NCBI RefSeq assembly: GCF_005930475.1 | Contig: NZ_SJEW01000002.1 | Location: forward strand, 108,678 to 172,677 | DNA: 64,000 nucleotides | Direction of reading: 5' to 3' | DNA from: Modestobacter altitudinis | GTDB taxonomy: Bacteria; Actinomycetota; Actinomycetes; Mycobacteriales; Geodermatophilaceae | Part shown: piece by piece, positions 1 through 19,657 of the stretch | How the letters are laid out: each line of letters begins with the position of its first letter | Position numbering within the stretch: position 1 is the first letter of the stretch | Program-made: the position numbers and the translations under genes | The notes under the pieces: generated by a model | What the model saw: the letters and a program-made list of their open reading frames with translations, nothing else | What the model was told of the DNA's origin: nothing | Database searches by the model: none

Positions 1-259
1 GGATGCGGTCGGCCTCGGCGCCGCGGCGGCCGATGACGATGCCCGGGCGGGCGGTGTGGATGTCGACACGGACGCGGTCACGGGTGCGCTCGATCTCCAC
101 CTTCGAGATGCCGGCGCGCTCCATGCCCTTGCCCATGAGCTTGCGGATCGCCACGTCTTCCTTGACGTAGTCCGCGTACAGCTTGTCCGCGTACCACCGG
201 GACTTGTAGTCGGTGGTGATGCCGAGCCGGAACCCGTGCGGGTTGACCTTCTGACCCAC
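1..259 (-). CDS. rpsC: 30S ribosomal protein S3, 5' part (cut by window edge)
   Basis: This is the first 86 codons of S3, a protein of the small-subunit head that helps form the mRNA entry site. The reverse strand reads (V/M)[20 protein letters not shown], the standard S3 N-terminus, followed by the start of the KH-type domain ([13 protein letters not shown]). The GTG start (259-257) shares one base with the TAG stop of rplV (TAGTG), so the two are translationally coupled. The rest of the gene lies beyond base 1. Confidence 0.95.
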   Translation of the reverse strand, partial: MGQKVNPHGFRLGITTDYKSRWYADKLYADYVKEDVAIRKLMGKGMERAGISKVEIERTRDRVRVDIHTARPGIVIGRRGAEADRI

Positions 260-726
260 TAGCGGGTCCCTCCCCTCGTGTTGCTCTTCTGCTGCTGGGT
301 CGCCGGGCCGGACTGGCCCGTGTCCCGACGTGCCTTGCGGGAACGCTGGGCGAGCTCGGCGCTCGAGCTCACCTCCGACACCTCGACGGTGATGTGGCTG
401 GTCCGCTTGTTGATGCGGAACGCCCGGCCCTGCGCACGCGGACGGATCCGCTTGAGCGTGGGGCCCTCGTCGACGAAGGCGGCGCTGATGACGAGCGCGG
501 CCGGGTCCAGACGCAGGTTGTGCTCTGCGTTGGCGACGGCGCTGCCGACGACCTTGGCCACCGGCTCGCTCGCGGCCTGCGGCGCGAAACGCAGCAGAGC
601 GAGGGCCTCGTCGGTCGGCAGGTAGCGGATCATGTCCACCACCCGGCGGGCCTTCATGGGGGTGACGCTGACGAACCGGGCGGTGGCCCGGGCGATCAGC
701 GTCTCCTGTCCCAACTGGGAAGTCAT
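259..726 (-). CDS. rplV: 50S ribosomal protein L22
   Basis: L22, 155 aa, lines part of the peptide exit tunnel. The conserved core [20 protein letters not shown] and the [19 protein letters not shown] C-terminal strand are present. The protein is longer than the usual ~110-120 aa because of a basic, Ser/Gln-rich C-terminal tail of about 35 residues, a common kind of extension in actinobacteria. It lies in the S10 operon between rpsS (23 bases upstream) and rpsC (one-base overlap). Confidence 0.97.
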   Translation of the reverse strand: MTSQLGQETLIARATARFVSVTPMKARRVVDMIRYLPTDEALALLRFAPQAASEPVAKVVGSAVANAEHNLRLDPAALVISAAFVDEGPTLKRIRPRAQGRAFRINKRTSHITVEVSEVSSSAELAQRSRKARRDTGQSGPATQQQKSNTRGGTR

Positions 727-749
727 GTGAGGATCTCTTCTCTACCGGG

Positions 750-1031
750 TCAGCCGCGCCGCGACCGGCGGTCGTCCTTGATGTGCCCACGGAAGGTGCG
801 CGTGGGCGCGAACTCGCCGAGCTTGTGCCCGACCATCGCCTCGGTGACGAACACCGGGACGTGCTTGCGGCCGTCGTGCACGGCGATCGTGTGCCCGAGC
901 ATGTCGGGGATGATCGTCGAGCGCCGCGACCAGGTGCGGATGACGGTCTTGGTGCCCTTGTCGTTCTGGGCGTCCACCTTGGCGAGCAGGTGGTCGTCGA
1001 CGAACGGGCCCTTCTTGAGGCTGCGTGGCAT
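750..1031 (-). CDS. rpsS: 30S ribosomal protein S19
   Basis: S19, 93 aa, binds 16S rRNA in the 30S head with S13. It starts [16 protein letters not shown] and carries the [29 protein letters not shown] region typical of the family, split here only by reading. Its length is normal for the family. It sits 23 bases after rplB in the S10 operon order rplB-rpsS-rplV-rpsC. A longer reading from 1074 is in another frame and is a shadow. Confidence 0.97.
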   Translation of the reverse strand: MPRSLKKGPFVDDHLLAKVDAQNDKGTKTVIRTWSRRSTIIPDMLGHTIAVHDGRKHVPVFVTEAMVGHKLGEFAPTRTFRGHIKDDRRSRRG

Positions 1032-1054
1032 GTCTGTCGGACTCCTCTACCCGC

Positions 1055-1888
<834 letters not shown>

Positions 1889-1930
1889 GGTTCCTCAGAG
1901 TCCTCTGGTCCGATCGGGGTCCGGGTGCCG

Positions 1931-2233
1931 TCAGGCGCCCGGGCCCCCGAAGAGCTCGATGCGGTCGCCGGGGGCCACGGAGACGATGGCGCGCTTGGTG
2001 TCCTTGCGCTTCCCCATCACAGCGCCCTTCGAGCGCTTCCTCTTCCCCTGACGGTTGATCGTGTTGACGGCGAGGACCTTCACGTTGAAGACCTGCTGCA
2101 CAGCGATCTTGATCTGGGTCTTGTTGGCGTCGGGCCGCACGATGAACGTGTACTTGTTCTCGTCGAGGAGGCCGTAGCTCTTCTCGGAGATGACCGGGGA
2201 CAGCAGGACGTCCCGGGGGTCGCGGACGCTCAT
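1931..2233 (-). CDS. rplW: 50S ribosomal protein L23
   Basis: L23, 100 aa, sits at the exit of the peptide tunnel and docks trigger factor and SRP. The sequence contains [18 protein letters not shown] and the [11 protein letters not shown] loop. The start codon overlaps the end of rplD by four bases (2230-2233), a translational-coupling arrangement. Length is normal for actinobacteria. Confidence 0.97.
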   Translation of the reverse strand: MSVRDPRDVLLSPVISEKSYGLLDENKYTFIVRPDANKTQIKIAVQQVFNVKVLAVNTINRQGKRKRSKGAVMGKRKDTKRAIVSVAPGDRIELFGGPGA

Positions 2234-3030
2234 GCCTTCTCCTCGGTGTCATCGGTGGTGAGGTCGAGGTCGGTCGTGCCCACGACGGGCTCGATCGACG
2301 GGATCGCACCCGGGATGTCCGGCGTGGTCAGGTCCGGCTTCTCGACGTCGGCGTCCTGGCCCTTGGCCGGACCCGAGACGTACTCCGCCAGCGCGGTCTC
2401 GGTGAAGACCACCTCGTCGGCGACGAGCACGTCGTAGGTGTTGAGCTGGCCGGCCTCGATCAGGTGGACCCGCGGCACGTTGCGCAGGCTCACCCAGTTG
2501 AGGACGTCGTCGCGGTCGAGCACGACGAGCACGCGCTTGGCGGCGGTAATCGCGTCCAGGACCTTGATCGCGGCCTTGGTCGACGGGGCGTCGCCCTCGA
2601 CGAAGGCGGAGACCACGTGCACGCGGTCCTCGCGGGCCCGGTCGGACAGGGCACCGCGGAGCGCGGCGGCCTTCATCTTCTTGGGGGTCTTCTGGTCGTA
2701 GTTGCGCGGCACGGGGCCGTGCGAGACGCCACCACCGGAGAACTGCGGGGAGCGCAGCGAGCCCTGGCGGGCGCGACCGGTGCCCTTCTGGCGGTAGGGC
2801 TTGGCACCCGTACCGCTGACCTGGGCGCGCGTCTTGGTCGAGTGCGTGCCCTGGCGCGCGGCGGCCAGCTGGGCCACCACCACCTGGTGCATCAACGAGA
2901 CGTTGGCGTTGGCGTCGAAGAGCGCACCGGGCAGCGTGACGCTGCCGGCGGTCTCCCCACCGGGGGTGCGGACCTGGACCTCGCGGTCGCTGCGGGTCTG
3001 CGCCTTCTGGTCGGCGATCGACTGGCTCAC
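2230..3030 (-). CDS. rplD: 50S ribosomal protein L4 with acidic C-terminal tail
   Basis: L4 is a 23S rRNA-binding protein with a loop that reaches the exit tunnel. The loop motif [17 protein letters not shown] is present around residues 75-90. At 266 aa it is about 50 residues longer than the usual L4. The excess is a C-terminal tail rich in Asp, Thr and Pro (ending TTDDTEEKA). It overlaps rplC and rplW by four bases each. I see no sign that it has regulatory functions beyond the usual ones. Confidence 0.96.
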   Translation of the reverse strand: MSQSIADQKAQTRSDREVQVRTPGGETAGSVTLPGALFDANANVSLMHQVVVAQLAAARQGTHSTKTRAQVSGTGAKPYRQKGTGRARQGSLRSPQFSGGGVSHGPVPRNYDQKTPKKMKAAALRGALSDRAREDRVHVVSAFVEGDAPSTKAAIKVLDAITAAKRVLVVLDRDDVLNWVSLRNVPRVHLIEAGQLNTYDVLVADEVVFTETALAEYVSGPAKGQDADVEKPDLTTPDIPGAIPSIEPVVGTTDLDLTTDDTEEKA

Positions 3031-3692
3031 TTGGTGTCACTCCCCACGGGGCCGCCCTTGACCGCGGAGCGGACCAGCAGCAGCCCACCGCGGGGGCCGG
3101 GAACGGCACCCTTGATCAGCACGAGGCCCTTCTCGGCGTCGACCGCGTGCACCTTCAGAGACAGCGTGGTCGTGGTGGCCGTGCCCATCCGGCCGGCCAT
3201 GCGCATGCCCTTGAAGACCCGACCCGGGGTCGAGGCCCCGCCGATCGAGCCGGGGGCACGGTGCTTGCGGTGCGTGCCGTGTCCTGCGCCCAGGCCCTTG
3301 AAGCCGTGACGCTTCATGACACCGGCGGTGCCCTTGCCCTTGCTGGTGCCGATGACGTCGACCTTGGTCACGCCGTCGAAGACCTCGGTGGTCAGCTCCT
3401 GGCCGACCGTGTAGTCGCCGGCGTCCTCGGTGCGCAGCTCGACCACGTGCCGCCGGGGCGTGACGCCCGCCTTAGCGAAGTGCCCACCCTCGGGCTTGTT
3501 CACCTTGCGGGGGTCGATCGCGCCGAACCCGAGCTGGACGGCGGAGTAGCCGTCCTTCTCCGGGGTGCGGACCTGCGTGACCACGCACGGGCCCGCCTTG
3601 ACGACGGTCACCGGCACGATGCGGTTGTTCTCGTCGAAGACCTGGGTCATCCCCAGCTTCTCGCCGAGGAGACCACGGAATGTGCTCGCCAT
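3027..3692 (-). CDS. rplC: 50S ribosomal protein L3
   Basis: L3, 221 aa, binds near the 3' end of 23S rRNA and starts large-subunit assembly. I place the start at [19 protein letters not shown] (ATG, 3692-3690), because homologues begin this way and the in-frame sequence upstream overlaps rpsJ in the wrong frame. The conserved stretch [20 protein letters not shown], which includes the glutamine/methylation region neighbourhood, is intact. It is 14 bases after rpsJ and overlaps rplD by four. Confidence 0.96.
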   Translation of the reverse strand: MASTFRGLLGEKLGMTQVFDENNRIVPVTVVKAGPCVVTQVRTPEKDGYSAVQLGFGAIDPRKVNKPEGGHFAKAGVTPRRHVVELRTEDAGDYTVGQELTTEVFDGVTKVDVIGTSKGKGTAGVMKRHGFKGLGAGHGTHRKHRAPGSIGGASTPGRVFKGMRMAGRMGTATTTTLSLKVHAVDAEKGLVLIKGAVPGPRGGLLLVRSAVKGGPVGSDTK

Positions 3693-3706
3693 GTCTGGGA
3701 CAGCCC

Positions 3707-4012
3707 TTACTGGATGTTGACGTCGACCGAGGCCGGCAGGTCGATGCGCATGAGCGCGTCGACCGTCTTCGGCGTCGGGTCGAGGATGTCGATGAGCCGC
3801 TTGTGCGTACGCATCTCGAAGTGCTCGCGCGAGTCCTTGTACTTGTGCGGCGAGCGGATGACGCAGTACACGTTCTTCTCCGTCGGCAGCGGCACGGGGC
3901 CGACGACGCGCGCTCCGGTCTTCGTCACCGTGTCCACGATGCGCCGCGCCGAGGCATCGATCGCCTCGTGGTCGTAGGCCTTCAGCCGGATGCGGATCTT
4001 CTGTCCCGCCAT
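3707..4012 (-). CDS. rpsJ: 30S ribosomal protein S10
   Basis: S10 (NusE), 101 aa, is both a 30S head protein and the NusG partner in transcription-translation coupling. It begins [19 protein letters not shown] and contains the [19 protein letters not shown] loop. It is the first gene of the S10 operon. A purine-rich ribosome site (CAGGAGCG) lies about ten bases before the ATG. Only 122 bases separate it from tuf, most of them hairpins. Confidence 0.97.
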   Translation of the reverse strand: MAGQKIRIRLKAYDHEAIDASARRIVDTVTKTGARVVGPVPLPTEKNVYCVIRSPHKYKDSREHFEMRTHKRLIDILDPTPKTVDALMRIDLPASVDVNIQ

Positions 4013-4070
4013 CGGTTGTCTTCGCTCCTGCCGATCGGTTGTGAAGGTTCGAGTGGGTCTGTTGACCCGG

Positions 4071-4089
4071 GGGTCGGGTCTCCCGACCC
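4071..4089. terminator. Small hairpin between tuf and rpsJ
   Basis: The arms GGGTCGGG (4071-4078) and CCCGACCC (4082-4089) are perfect complements around a three-base loop. It lies just past the larger tuf hairpin and may act as a backup terminator or shape the rpsJ leader. There is no T-run. Confidence 0.4.
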
Positions 4090-4091
4090 GG

Positions 4092-4130
4092 CTGACGGGC
4101 GGCGGCCGACCAGCGGCCGCCGCCCGTCAG
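4092..4130 (-). terminator. Terminator hairpin of tuf
   Basis: A perfect 17-bp stem (4092-4108 with 4114-4130) surrounds a five-base loop and starts four bases after the tuf stop codon. Such strong GC hairpins without a U-tract are the common intrinsic terminators of high-GC actinobacteria. It should separate the str operon from the S10 operon. Confidence 0.8.
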
Positions 4131-4134
4131 GGTG

Positions 4135-5328
4135 TCACTGGTTGATCTTGACGACCCGGCCGGCGCCGACGGTGCGGCCACCCTCACGGATGGCGAACCG
4201 GAGGCCCTCCTCCATGGCGATGGGCTGGATGAGCTCCACCGTCATCTCGGTGTTGTCACCGGGCATGACCATCTCGGTGCCCGAGGGCAGCGTGACGACG
4301 CCGGTGACGTCCGTGGTACGGAAGTAGAACTGCGGGCGGTAGTTGTTGAAGAACGGCGTGTGCCGGCCGCCCTCGTCCTTCGAGAGGATGTAGACAGAGC
4401 CCTCGAAGTTCGTGTGCGGGGTGATGGAGCCCGGCTTCACGACGACCTGACCGCGCTCGACGTCCTCGCGCTTGATGCCGCGCAGCAGCAGACCGACGTT
4501 GTCACCGGCCTGGCCCTGGTCGAGCAGCTTGCGGAACATCTCGACACCGGTGACCGTCGTCTTCGACGAGGTCGGGCGGATGCCGACGATCTCGATCTCC
4601 TCGGAGACCTTGACGATGCCGCGCTCCACGCGACCGGTCACGACGGTACCGCGGCCGGTGATGGTGAAGACGTCCTCGACGGGCATGAGGAACGGCTTGT
4701 CGATCTCACGCTCGGGCTCGGGGATGGCCGAGTCGACGGCGTCCATGAGCTCCATGAGCTTGTTGCCCCACTCGGCGTCGCCCTCGAGGGCCTTCAGCGC
4801 CGAGACGCGGACCACGGGGAGGTCGTCGCCCGGGAACTCGTACTCGCTGAGCAGCTCGCGGACCTCGAGCTCGACGAGCTCCAGGATCTCCTCGTCGTCC
4901 ACCATGTCGGCCTTGTTCAGGGCCACCACGATGTAGGGGACGCCGACCTGGCGGGCCAGGAGCACGTGCTCCTTGGTCTGCGGCATCGGGCCGTCGGTCG
5001 CCGCGACCACCAGGATCGCGCCGTCCATCTGCGCGGCACCGGTGATCATGTTCTTGATGTAGTCGGCGTGCCCGGGGCAGTCGACGTGCGCGTAGTGCCG
5101 GTTCTCGGTCTGGTACTCCACGTGGGCGATCGAGATCGTGATCCCACGGGCCTTCTCCTCGGGCGCCTTGTCGATCTGGTCGAACGCGGACGCCTCGTTG
5201 AGGTTCGGGTACTTGTCGTGCAGGACCTTGGTGATCGCCGCGGTCAGCGTCGTCTTCCCGTGGTCGATGTGCCCGATGGTGCCGATGTTGACGTGCGGCT
5301 TGGTCCGCTCGAACTTGGCCTTGGCCAC
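4135..5328 (-). CDS. tuf: Translation elongation factor Tu
   Basis: EF-Tu, 397 aa, is the GTPase that brings aminoacyl-tRNA to the ribosome. The P-loop GHIDHGKT is at about residues 19-26, DCPGH at about 82-86, and NKAD at about 137-140. Domains II and III follow with [13 protein letters not shown] and [19 protein letters not shown]. The start is GTG (GTGGCCAAGGCC). It follows fusA by 93 bases as the last gene of rpsL-rpsG-fusA-tuf and is followed at once by a strong hairpin. Confidence 0.98.
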   Translation of the reverse strand: MAKAKFERTKPHVNIGTIGHIDHGKTTLTAAITKVLHDKYPNLNEASAFDQIDKAPEEKARGITISIAHVEYQTENRHYAHVDCPGHADYIKNMITGAAQMDGAILVVAATDGPMPQTKEHVLLARQVGVPYIVVALNKADMVDDEEILELVELEVRELLSEYEFPGDDLPVVRVSALKALEGDAEWGNKLMELMDAVDSAIPEPEREIDKPFLMPVEDVFTITGRGTVVTGRVERGIVKVSEEIEIVGIRPTSSKTTVTGVEMFRKLLDQGQAGDNVGLLLRGIKREDVERGQVVVKPGSITPHTNFEGSVYILSKDEGGRHTPFFNNYRPQFYFRTTDVTGVVTLPSGTEMVMPGDNTEMTVELIQPIAMEEGLRFAIREGGRTVGAGRVVKINQ

Positions 5329-5421
5329 TGAGGTTCCTCTCGGTCGTTTCTTCGCAGTCGTTCGCGTGTCTGGGGGTGCGAGCAGAGCTCGCGGTGGCCG
5401 GCGGCGTCAGCCGCCCACCGG

Positions 5422-7521
<2,100 letters not shown>

Positions 7522-7608
7522 TACGTCACTCCTCTTCTTTCTCGTCCGCGCGCGGTGCTCGGGGATCGCCCGGGGTCACCGCGGGCAGCGGCTGCTGGTG
7601 GACTGAGG

Positions 7609-8079
7609 TCACCAGCGGTAGTGCGCGAAGGCCTTGTTGGACTCGGCCATCTTGTGGGTGTCCTCGCGGCGCTTGACCGCGGCACCCAGACCGTTGCTGG
7701 CGTCCAGCAGCTCGTTCATGAGGCGCTCGGTCATCGTCTTCTCGCGACGACCGCGGCTGTACTGGATCAGCCAGCGCAGGCCGAGGGTCGTGCTGCGGGA
7801 GGCGCGGACCTCGATCGGCACCTGGTAGGTCGCACCACCGACACGGCGGCTGCGGACCTCCAGGGCCGGCTTGACGTTGTCCAGCGCGCGCTTGAGCGTG
7901 ACCACCGGGTCGGTGTCGCTCTTGGCACGGACGCCCTCGAGGGCGCCGTAGACGATCGCCTCGGCGACCGAGCGCTTGCCGTCGACGAGCACCTTGTTCA
8001 CCAGCTGGGTCACCAGCGGCGACTGGTACACCGGGTCGGCGACGAGCGGACGCTTCGGCGCGGGGCCCTTGCGCGGCAT
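7609..8079 (-). CDS. rpsG: 30S ribosomal protein S7
   Basis: S7, 156 aa, starts assembly of the 30S head. I start it at [20 protein letters not shown] (ATG, 8079-8077); the longer in-frame reading upstream is inside rpsL. The core motif [20 protein letters not shown] and the C-terminal AFAHYRW are typical. The ATG shares one base with the rpsL TAA stop (TAATG), so the pair is probably translationally coupled. Confidence 0.97.
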   Translation of the reverse strand: MPRKGPAPKRPLVADPVYQSPLVTQLVNKVLVDGKRSVAEAIVYGALEGVRAKSDTDPVVTLKRALDNVKPALEVRSRRVGGATYQVPIEVRASRSTTLGLRWLIQYSRGRREKTMTERLMNELLDASNGLGAAVKRREDTHKMAESNKAFAHYRW

Positions 8080-8453
8080 TAGCTCTTCTCCTTCTTCGCG
8101 CCGTAACGGCTGCGAGCCTGCTTGCGGCCGCGGACACCCTGAGTGTCCAGCGAGCCGCGGATGATCTTGTAGCGCACGCCCGGCAGGTCCTTCACGCGGC
8201 CGCCGCGCACGAGCACCATGGAGTGCTCCTGCAGGTTGTGGCCGACGCCCGGGATGTAGGCGGTCACCTCGATGCCGCTGGTCAGCCGGACGCGGGCGAC
8301 CTTGCGCAGCGCCGAGTTCGGCTTCTTCGGGGTCGTGGTGTACACGCGGGTGCACACCCCGCGGCGCTGGGGAGAACCCTTCAGCGCCGGGGTCTTGGTC
8401 TTCTCGACCTTGTCCTCGCGGCCCTTGCGGACCAGCTGGTTGATCGTGGGCAT
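8079..8453 (-). CDS. rpsL: 30S ribosomal protein S12
   Basis: S12, 124 aa, guards decoding accuracy at the A site. The start is [14 protein letters not shown] (8453-8451); the very long in-frame extension upstream has no coding character. Both streptomycin-relevant lysines are wild type: the K in [10 protein letters not shown] (K43) and the K in GGRVKDLPG (K88). The hydroxylation-site region KDLPGVRYK is normal. It is the first gene of the str operon. Confidence 0.97.
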   Translation of the reverse strand: MPTINQLVRKGREDKVEKTKTPALKGSPQRRGVCTRVYTTTPKKPNSALRKVARVRLTSGIEVTAYIPGVGHNLQEHSMVLVRGGRVKDLPGVRYKIIRGSLDTQGVRGRKQARSRYGAKKEKS

Positions 8454-9086
8454 GGGTGGCCTGGATCTCCTACCTGCGCTGGGTCGTGCTGTGGATGTGG
8501 TGCGTGCCTGTGTGTGCCCGGTTGCCCGGCCCGTCCGATTCTGGCCGTGACCCACCGTCCGGCCCCCGCGGTCGGGCGTGTTGCCCTCGCGAGAACCGGC
8601 CAGCTGGTCGAGCCGGACTCGTCGCCCCTCGCCGTTCGGCGCGGCCACACCACCTTGCAGTGGTCCCGTCGTGGACGGGCGTGGCCCCTGTCGGCCGGCC
8701 GGTCGGATGGACCGGTGGGCGTCGAGGTGCACCGCGAACAGGAGCAGGCCCAGGACACCCTGGGCACAGCTGACCACAGTACCCGGCCCTCTCGACCCGG
8801 TCAAAGCCGGGTCCAGGTGTGACCGCGCACCGGACCAGCCGGTCTGTCGCGTACCAACCGCGACCGGCGGTGGACCATTCCCGGGTGGGCAGTCGCCACG
8901 CCGGGAGGTCCTGGCGGGGAACGTACCGGACGACGGTCGCCGTGCCGAGCACCCGCGCGCGCCTGATGCCTGGGGTCCCGGTGGTCTCGCGTCGCTCCTG
9001 TCGGACCCCGGCCCTACCGTCGGTGTCGAACCGCTCACGACCCGCTCCCAGGCCGTGACCACGTCCAGCGCCCCGGAGGTACCGCC
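8454..9086. other. Divergent intergenic region and long rpsL leader, no gene
   Basis: The 633 bases between rpsL (leftward) and the trypsin-like gene (rightward) show no convincing reading frame on either strand. The only clear signal is the sigma-70-like promoter pointing at rpsL (8776-8804), which would give rpsL a leader of about 315 bases. A GGAGGT ribosome site at 9075-9080 serves the rightward gene. Confidence 0.6.
8776..8804 (-). promoter_or_regulatory. Predicted housekeeping promoter of the str operon
   Basis: On the minus strand, TTGACC (8804-8799) and TACTGT (8781-8776) are separated by exactly 17 bases. This matches the SigA-type consensus (TTGACN / TANNNT) of actinobacteria well. 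A start near 8769 is predicted. It is the best promoter match upstream of rpsL. Confidence 0.65.
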
Positions 9087-10076
9087 GTGCTCCCCGACTC
9101 CGCCCGTGAACTGAAGGCCCGCCTGTCCCAGCGGCTGACCGAGGCGCCCACCGCGGTCGCCAGCTCCCTCGGCGGGGCCACCCGCTGGAGCGGCGTGGCG
9201 CTGGGCCTGGCGCCGGTGGGCCGCGGCCAGGTGCACCTGGCCATCCGGCTGATCGAGCAGGCCGACGCCGACGTGGTGCTGGCCGGTCTCGACGCAGCGG
9301 CACGCGAGGAGGTCGACGTCCGGGTGATAGGGCAGGTGCGCCCCTTCACCTCCCCCACCGGGTACACCCCGGCCGAGCTCCAGCAGCGGGTGCGCCCGCT
9401 GCGGCCAGGCCTGTCGATCAGCCACCCCGATGTCACGGCCGGCACGCTCGGCGGCTTCGTCCGCCGGTCGGGCACCGAGGGCCTGCTGGTGCTCTCCAAC
9501 AACCACGTGCTGGCCAACAGCGATGCTGCGACCGAGGGCGACCCGGTGGTGCAGCCGGGCGTCGCCGACGGCGGGACGCCCGAGGACCGGGTCGGGACGC
9601 TGGAGGCCTTCGTCCGGCTGAGCGCCGACCCCGGCAACCTGGTGGACGCCGCGGTCGCCGCCCTGGACGCCGGGCTCGGGGCCGACCCCACCGACTACCC
9701 CGGTGGCGCCCTGCTCGCCGCGGTGGCCTCGCCCGACGACGTGGACCCCGACGAGCTGGTGGAGAAGCTCGGGCGGACGACCGGCCACACCCGCGGCCGG
9801 ATCACCGCCGTGGAGGTCGACGGCGTGGGCGTCCAGTACGACGACGGCGTGCACACCTTCGACGACCAGGTGGAGATCGAGGGCCTCACCGGGGCCTTCA
9901 GCGCCGGCGGGGACAGCGGCTCGGTGATCTGGCGCAGCCGGGACCGGGCACCCCTCGGCCTGCTCTTCGCCGGCTCCACCGAGGGCGGCAGCGCGGGCGG
10001 CGGCGTCACCTTCGCCAACCCGCTGGCCACCGTGCTGCGCGAGCTGGGGGTGGAGTGGGTGTCCAGCGCGGGCTGA
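9087..10076 (+). CDS. Trypsin-like serine protease-fold protein
   Basis: This 329-aa protein has the marks of a chymotrypsin-fold peptidase: His in SNNHVLAN (about H140), Asp in [11 protein letters not shown] (about D187) and Ser in GGDSGSVIW (about S277). All three catalytic residues are there in the right order. There is no signal peptide or membrane segment, so it should be cytoplasmic. Residues 1-90 form a separate domain ending [12 protein letters not shown] that resembles the small protein encoded directly downstream. GTG start with GGAGGT seven bases upstream. The substrate is unknown. Confidence 0.75.
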   Translation: MLPDSARELKARLSQRLTEAPTAVASSLGGATRWSGVALGLAPVGRGQVHLAIRLIEQADADVVLAGLDAAAREEVDVRVIGQVRPFTSPTGYTPAELQQRVRPLRPGLSISHPDVTAGTLGGFVRRSGTEGLLVLSNNHVLANSDAATEGDPVVQPGVADGGTPEDRVGTLEAFVRLSADPGNLVDAAVAALDAGLGADPTDYPGGALLAAVASPDDVDPDELVEKLGRTTGHTRGRITAVEVDGVGVQYDDGVHTFDDQVEIEGLTGAFSAGGDSGSVIWRSRDRAPLGLLFAGSTEGGSAGGGVTFANPLATVLRELGVEWVSSAG

Positions 10077-10086
10077 GGGGCGCATC

Positions 10087-10311
10087 ATGGGCGTCATGAC
10101 CGACCGTGCCGCTGCCCGGGCCGCCAAGTCCGCCCTGGCCCAGCGCCTCGCGACCGATCCCGGCGTCGCGGCTGTGGGGCTGGCGCGTCAGGACGCGGAG
10201 TACGTGGTGCGGGTCGACCTCACCGAGGCCGGCGTCGGCACCCGGGTCCCCCGTGACGTCGACGGCGTCCGCGTCGTGACGCACGTGATCGGCACCGTCC
10301 GCCCCCTGTAG
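10087..10311 (+). CDS. Small protein resembling the N-terminal domain of the upstream protease
   Basis: This 74-aa protein starts 11 bases after the protease-like gene, with GAGGGG as ribosome site (a second ATG at 10096 is possible). Its [16 protein letters not shown] helix and its end [12 protein letters not shown] line up with [16 protein letters not shown] and [12 protein letters not shown] of the larger protein. I infer a shared domain, perhaps an inhibitor, chaperone or binding partner made from the same operon. No function is known to me. Confidence 0.65.
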   Translation: MGVMTDRAAARAAKSALAQRLATDPGVAAVGLARQDAEYVVRVDLTEAGVGTRVPRDVDGVRVVTHVIGTVRPL

Positions 10312-10416
10312 CTCCCGGCCGCTCCAGCACTCCCCCGGGGCCCGCCCAGGCCGCTCGGCCGTTACGGTCGCCGACAGGGGCGCCGACGAGGGTGCCCCGG
10401 ACGCCGAGGAGGGCGC

Positions 10417-11463
10417 GTGCGCATCGGGATCCAGGCCAGTTACAGCGGGGACTTCCAGCAGACGGCGGCGGAGATCCGCGACCTGGAGTCCGCCGGGCTC
10501 GACGTCGCCATGGTCGCCGAGGTCTACACGTTCGACTCGGTGAGCCAGCTGGGCTATCTCGCCGCCGTCACCGAGCGGGTCGAGCTGATGAGCGGCATCT
10601 TCCCGATCTACAGCCGCACCCCGGCACTGATCGCGATGACCGCCGCCGGGCTGGACTTCGTGTCCGGCGGCCGCTTCACCCTGGGTCTGGGGGCATCGGG
10701 CCCGCAGGTGATCGAGGGCTGGCACGGGGTCCCCTACGACGCCCCGCTGCAGCGCACCCGGGAGATCGTCGAGATCTGCCGGCAGGTGTGGCGCCGGGAA
10801 CGGCTGGTCCACGAGGGCAAGAAGTACACCGTCCCGCTGCCGGCCGACCAGGGCACCGGGCTGGGCAAGCCGCTGAAGCTGATCAACACCCCGGTCCGCG
10901 AGCGGATCCCGGTCCTGCTGGCCGCACTCGGCCCGAAGAACGTCGAACTGGCGGCGGAGATCGCGGAGAAGTGGGAGCCGATCTTCTTCCACCCGGAGCG
11001 CGCGGCCGACGTGTGGGGAGCGTCGCTCGAGGCCGGCCGGGCCAAGCGCGACACCGCCCTGGGGGAGCTGGACGTCGTCGTCGGGGTGCCGGTCGCCATC
11101 GGGGAGGACGTCGAGCACCTCCTCGACGCCGTCCGCCCGGGCATCGCCCTCTACGTGGGCGGCATGGGCGCCAAGGGCAAGAACTTCTACAACGACCTCG
11201 CCCGGCGCTACGGCTACGAGGCCGAGGCGGAGACCATCCAGGAGCTCTACCTCGCCGGGCGCAAGGACGAGGCTGCGGCCGCCGTCCCCGAGGACCTGGT
11301 GCGGGCCACCTCGCTCATCGGCCCGGAGTCCTACGTCGCCGAGCGGATCGCCGCCTTCGCGGCGGCCGGGGTCACCACCATCAACCTGCAGCCGATGGAC
11401 GACAGCCGGGAGAACCGGCTGCGCACGGTCGAGACCATGCGCCGGTTGAGCGACGCCGTGTGA
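10417..11463 (+). CDS. LLM-class F420-dependent oxidoreductase
   Basis: A 348-aa luciferase-like monooxygenase family protein with the expected TIM-barrel pattern: EIRDLESAGLDVAMVAE near the N-terminus, ERVELMSGIFPIYSRTP, and the GGRFTLGLGASGPQVIEGWHG signature. Actinobacterial members of this group usually use cofactor F420 to oxidise or reduce small molecules; the substrate cannot be told from sequence. Start is GTG at 10417 with GAGGAGGG four bases before. It is followed by strong hairpins and faces rpoC tail to tail. Confidence 0.85.
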   Translation: MRIGIQASYSGDFQQTAAEIRDLESAGLDVAMVAEVYTFDSVSQLGYLAAVTERVELMSGIFPIYSRTPALIAMTAAGLDFVSGGRFTLGLGASGPQVIEGWHGVPYDAPLQRTREIVEICRQVWRRERLVHEGKKYTVPLPADQGTGLGKPLKLINTPVRERIPVLLAALGPKNVELAAEIAEKWEPIFFHPERAADVWGASLEAGRAKRDTALGELDVVVGVPVAIGEDVEHLLDAVRPGIALYVGGMGAKGKNFYNDLARRYGYEAEAETIQELYLAGRKDEAAAAVPEDLVRATSLIGPESYVAERIAAFAAAGVTTINLQPMDDSRENRLRTVETMRRLSDAV

Positions 11464-11510
11464 CGCGATTGCGTCACGTGACTCAGGAGGCCGGGCCGCA
11501 CCCTCCATGA

Positions 11511-11567
11511 CGGCTGACGCCGCGTGGTCGCGGCGTCAGCCGCTCCGGGCCGCGGTGCGGCCCGGAG
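11511..11567 (+). terminator. Double hairpin after the oxidoreductase gene
   Basis: Two perfect stems lie in tandem: 14 bp (11511-11524 with 11529-11542, loop TGGT) and 11 bp (11543-11553 with 11557-11567, loop GGT). They follow the oxidoreductase stop by about 50 bases and probably end its transcript. Confidence 0.65.
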
Positions 11568-11579
11568 GGTCGCCGTGAC

Positions 11580-11622
11580 ACAGCAGGGCCCCGCACGCCA
11601 GTGGCGTACGGGGCCCTGCTGT
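11580..11622 (-). terminator. Terminator hairpin of rpoBC
   Basis: A perfect 14-bp stem (11580-11593 with 11609-11622) with a further short inner stem (CGCC/GGCG). It lies 15 bases past the rpoC stop. Being symmetrical, it may stop transcription from both sides. Confidence 0.75.
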
Positions 11623-11637
11623 CACTCACTCAGCGCA

Positions 11638-15537
<3,900 letters not shown>

Positions 15538-15631
15538 TCGATGTACCCCTTTCCGGGGCTAGTTCTTCGCTTCGTTTCGAAAAGGTGTGGTGCCGGCCGG
15601 CCCTGGTGACCCAGGGCCGGCCGGCCGGCGA

Positions 15632-19126
<3,495 letters not shown>

Positions 19127-19320
19127 GATGCGTCCTTCCAAGGACCTCACGACGTGCGGGCGGGTGCTTGTCGTCCTGGGTCGTCGTCGGTATCGGCGAG
19201 GCTGACCGCGGATGCCGGTCCCGCCATCGGCGTCAACACGAGGTGACCCGGATCCGTTCCCCGGGCACCCCTGGTGACCCGTGTCGGCGGGTTGGCAGTC
19301 AGAGGGCAGCGCAACAGGAG

Positions 19321-19349
19321 ACCCTACCCCTGCTGCGCGCCCGTGTCCA
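19321..19349 (-). promoter_or_regulatory. Predicted promoter of rpoBC
   Basis: On the minus strand TGGACA (19349-19344) and TAGGGT (19326-19321) are 17 bases apart, a good SigA-type match. A start near 19314 would give a leader of about 190 bases before the TTG of rpoB. Confidence 0.5.
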
Positions 19350-19572
19350 CGTCGGCTGCCGGTGGAGCCGGGGACCCACCGGGGAGGGTGGCCGGCGCCA
19401 CCGGTGCCGGGGGCGGGCCGACGCCTCCGCGAGGAGGGCCGGGCCGCCGGGAGCGGGCGGAGCGAGGTCGGTCGCAGCAGATGATGCCAGTGCACTCCCG
19501 GTACGGACAGTCGCGGCGCGCGGGTGTCGTCGCCGGACGCCCGCCGGCGGGCGCAGGAGGTGCCCGGGCACG

Positions 19573-19612
19573 CGACAGGGGCCGCCCTCCGGGAGGAGGA
19601 CGGCCCCTGTCG
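19573..19612 (-). terminator. Terminator hairpin of rplJL
   Basis: A perfect 12-bp stem (19573-19584 with 19601-19612) plus an inner CCTCC/GGAGG stem, 45 bases past the rplL stop. It probably acts as a partial terminator between rplL and rpoB. Confidence 0.7.
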
Positions 19613-19657
19613 TGTGCGGGGTGGTGCGGTGCCCGGCTCAGCGAGCCGGGCGGGGGG

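Larger units (their letters stand above)
19127..19657. other. rplL-rpoB intergenic region, no gene
   Basis: No gene is supported in these 531 bases. They hold the rplL terminator hairpin (19573-19612) and a predicted rpoB promoter (19321-19349), so rpoBC can be transcribed on its own as well as by read-through from rplJL. Confidence 0.6.

Noticed and set aside
8454..10127. In-frame extension of rpsL far upstream on the minus strand
   Set aside because: It runs antisense through the trypsin-like gene, has no family similarity, and S12 has a fixed length of about 124 aa.
19127..19495. Longer rpoB starting at 19495
   Set aside because: The extra 123 codons are Arg/Pro-rich without similarity, cross the predicted promoter, and the TTG at 19126 has a good ribosome site and matches related N-termini.
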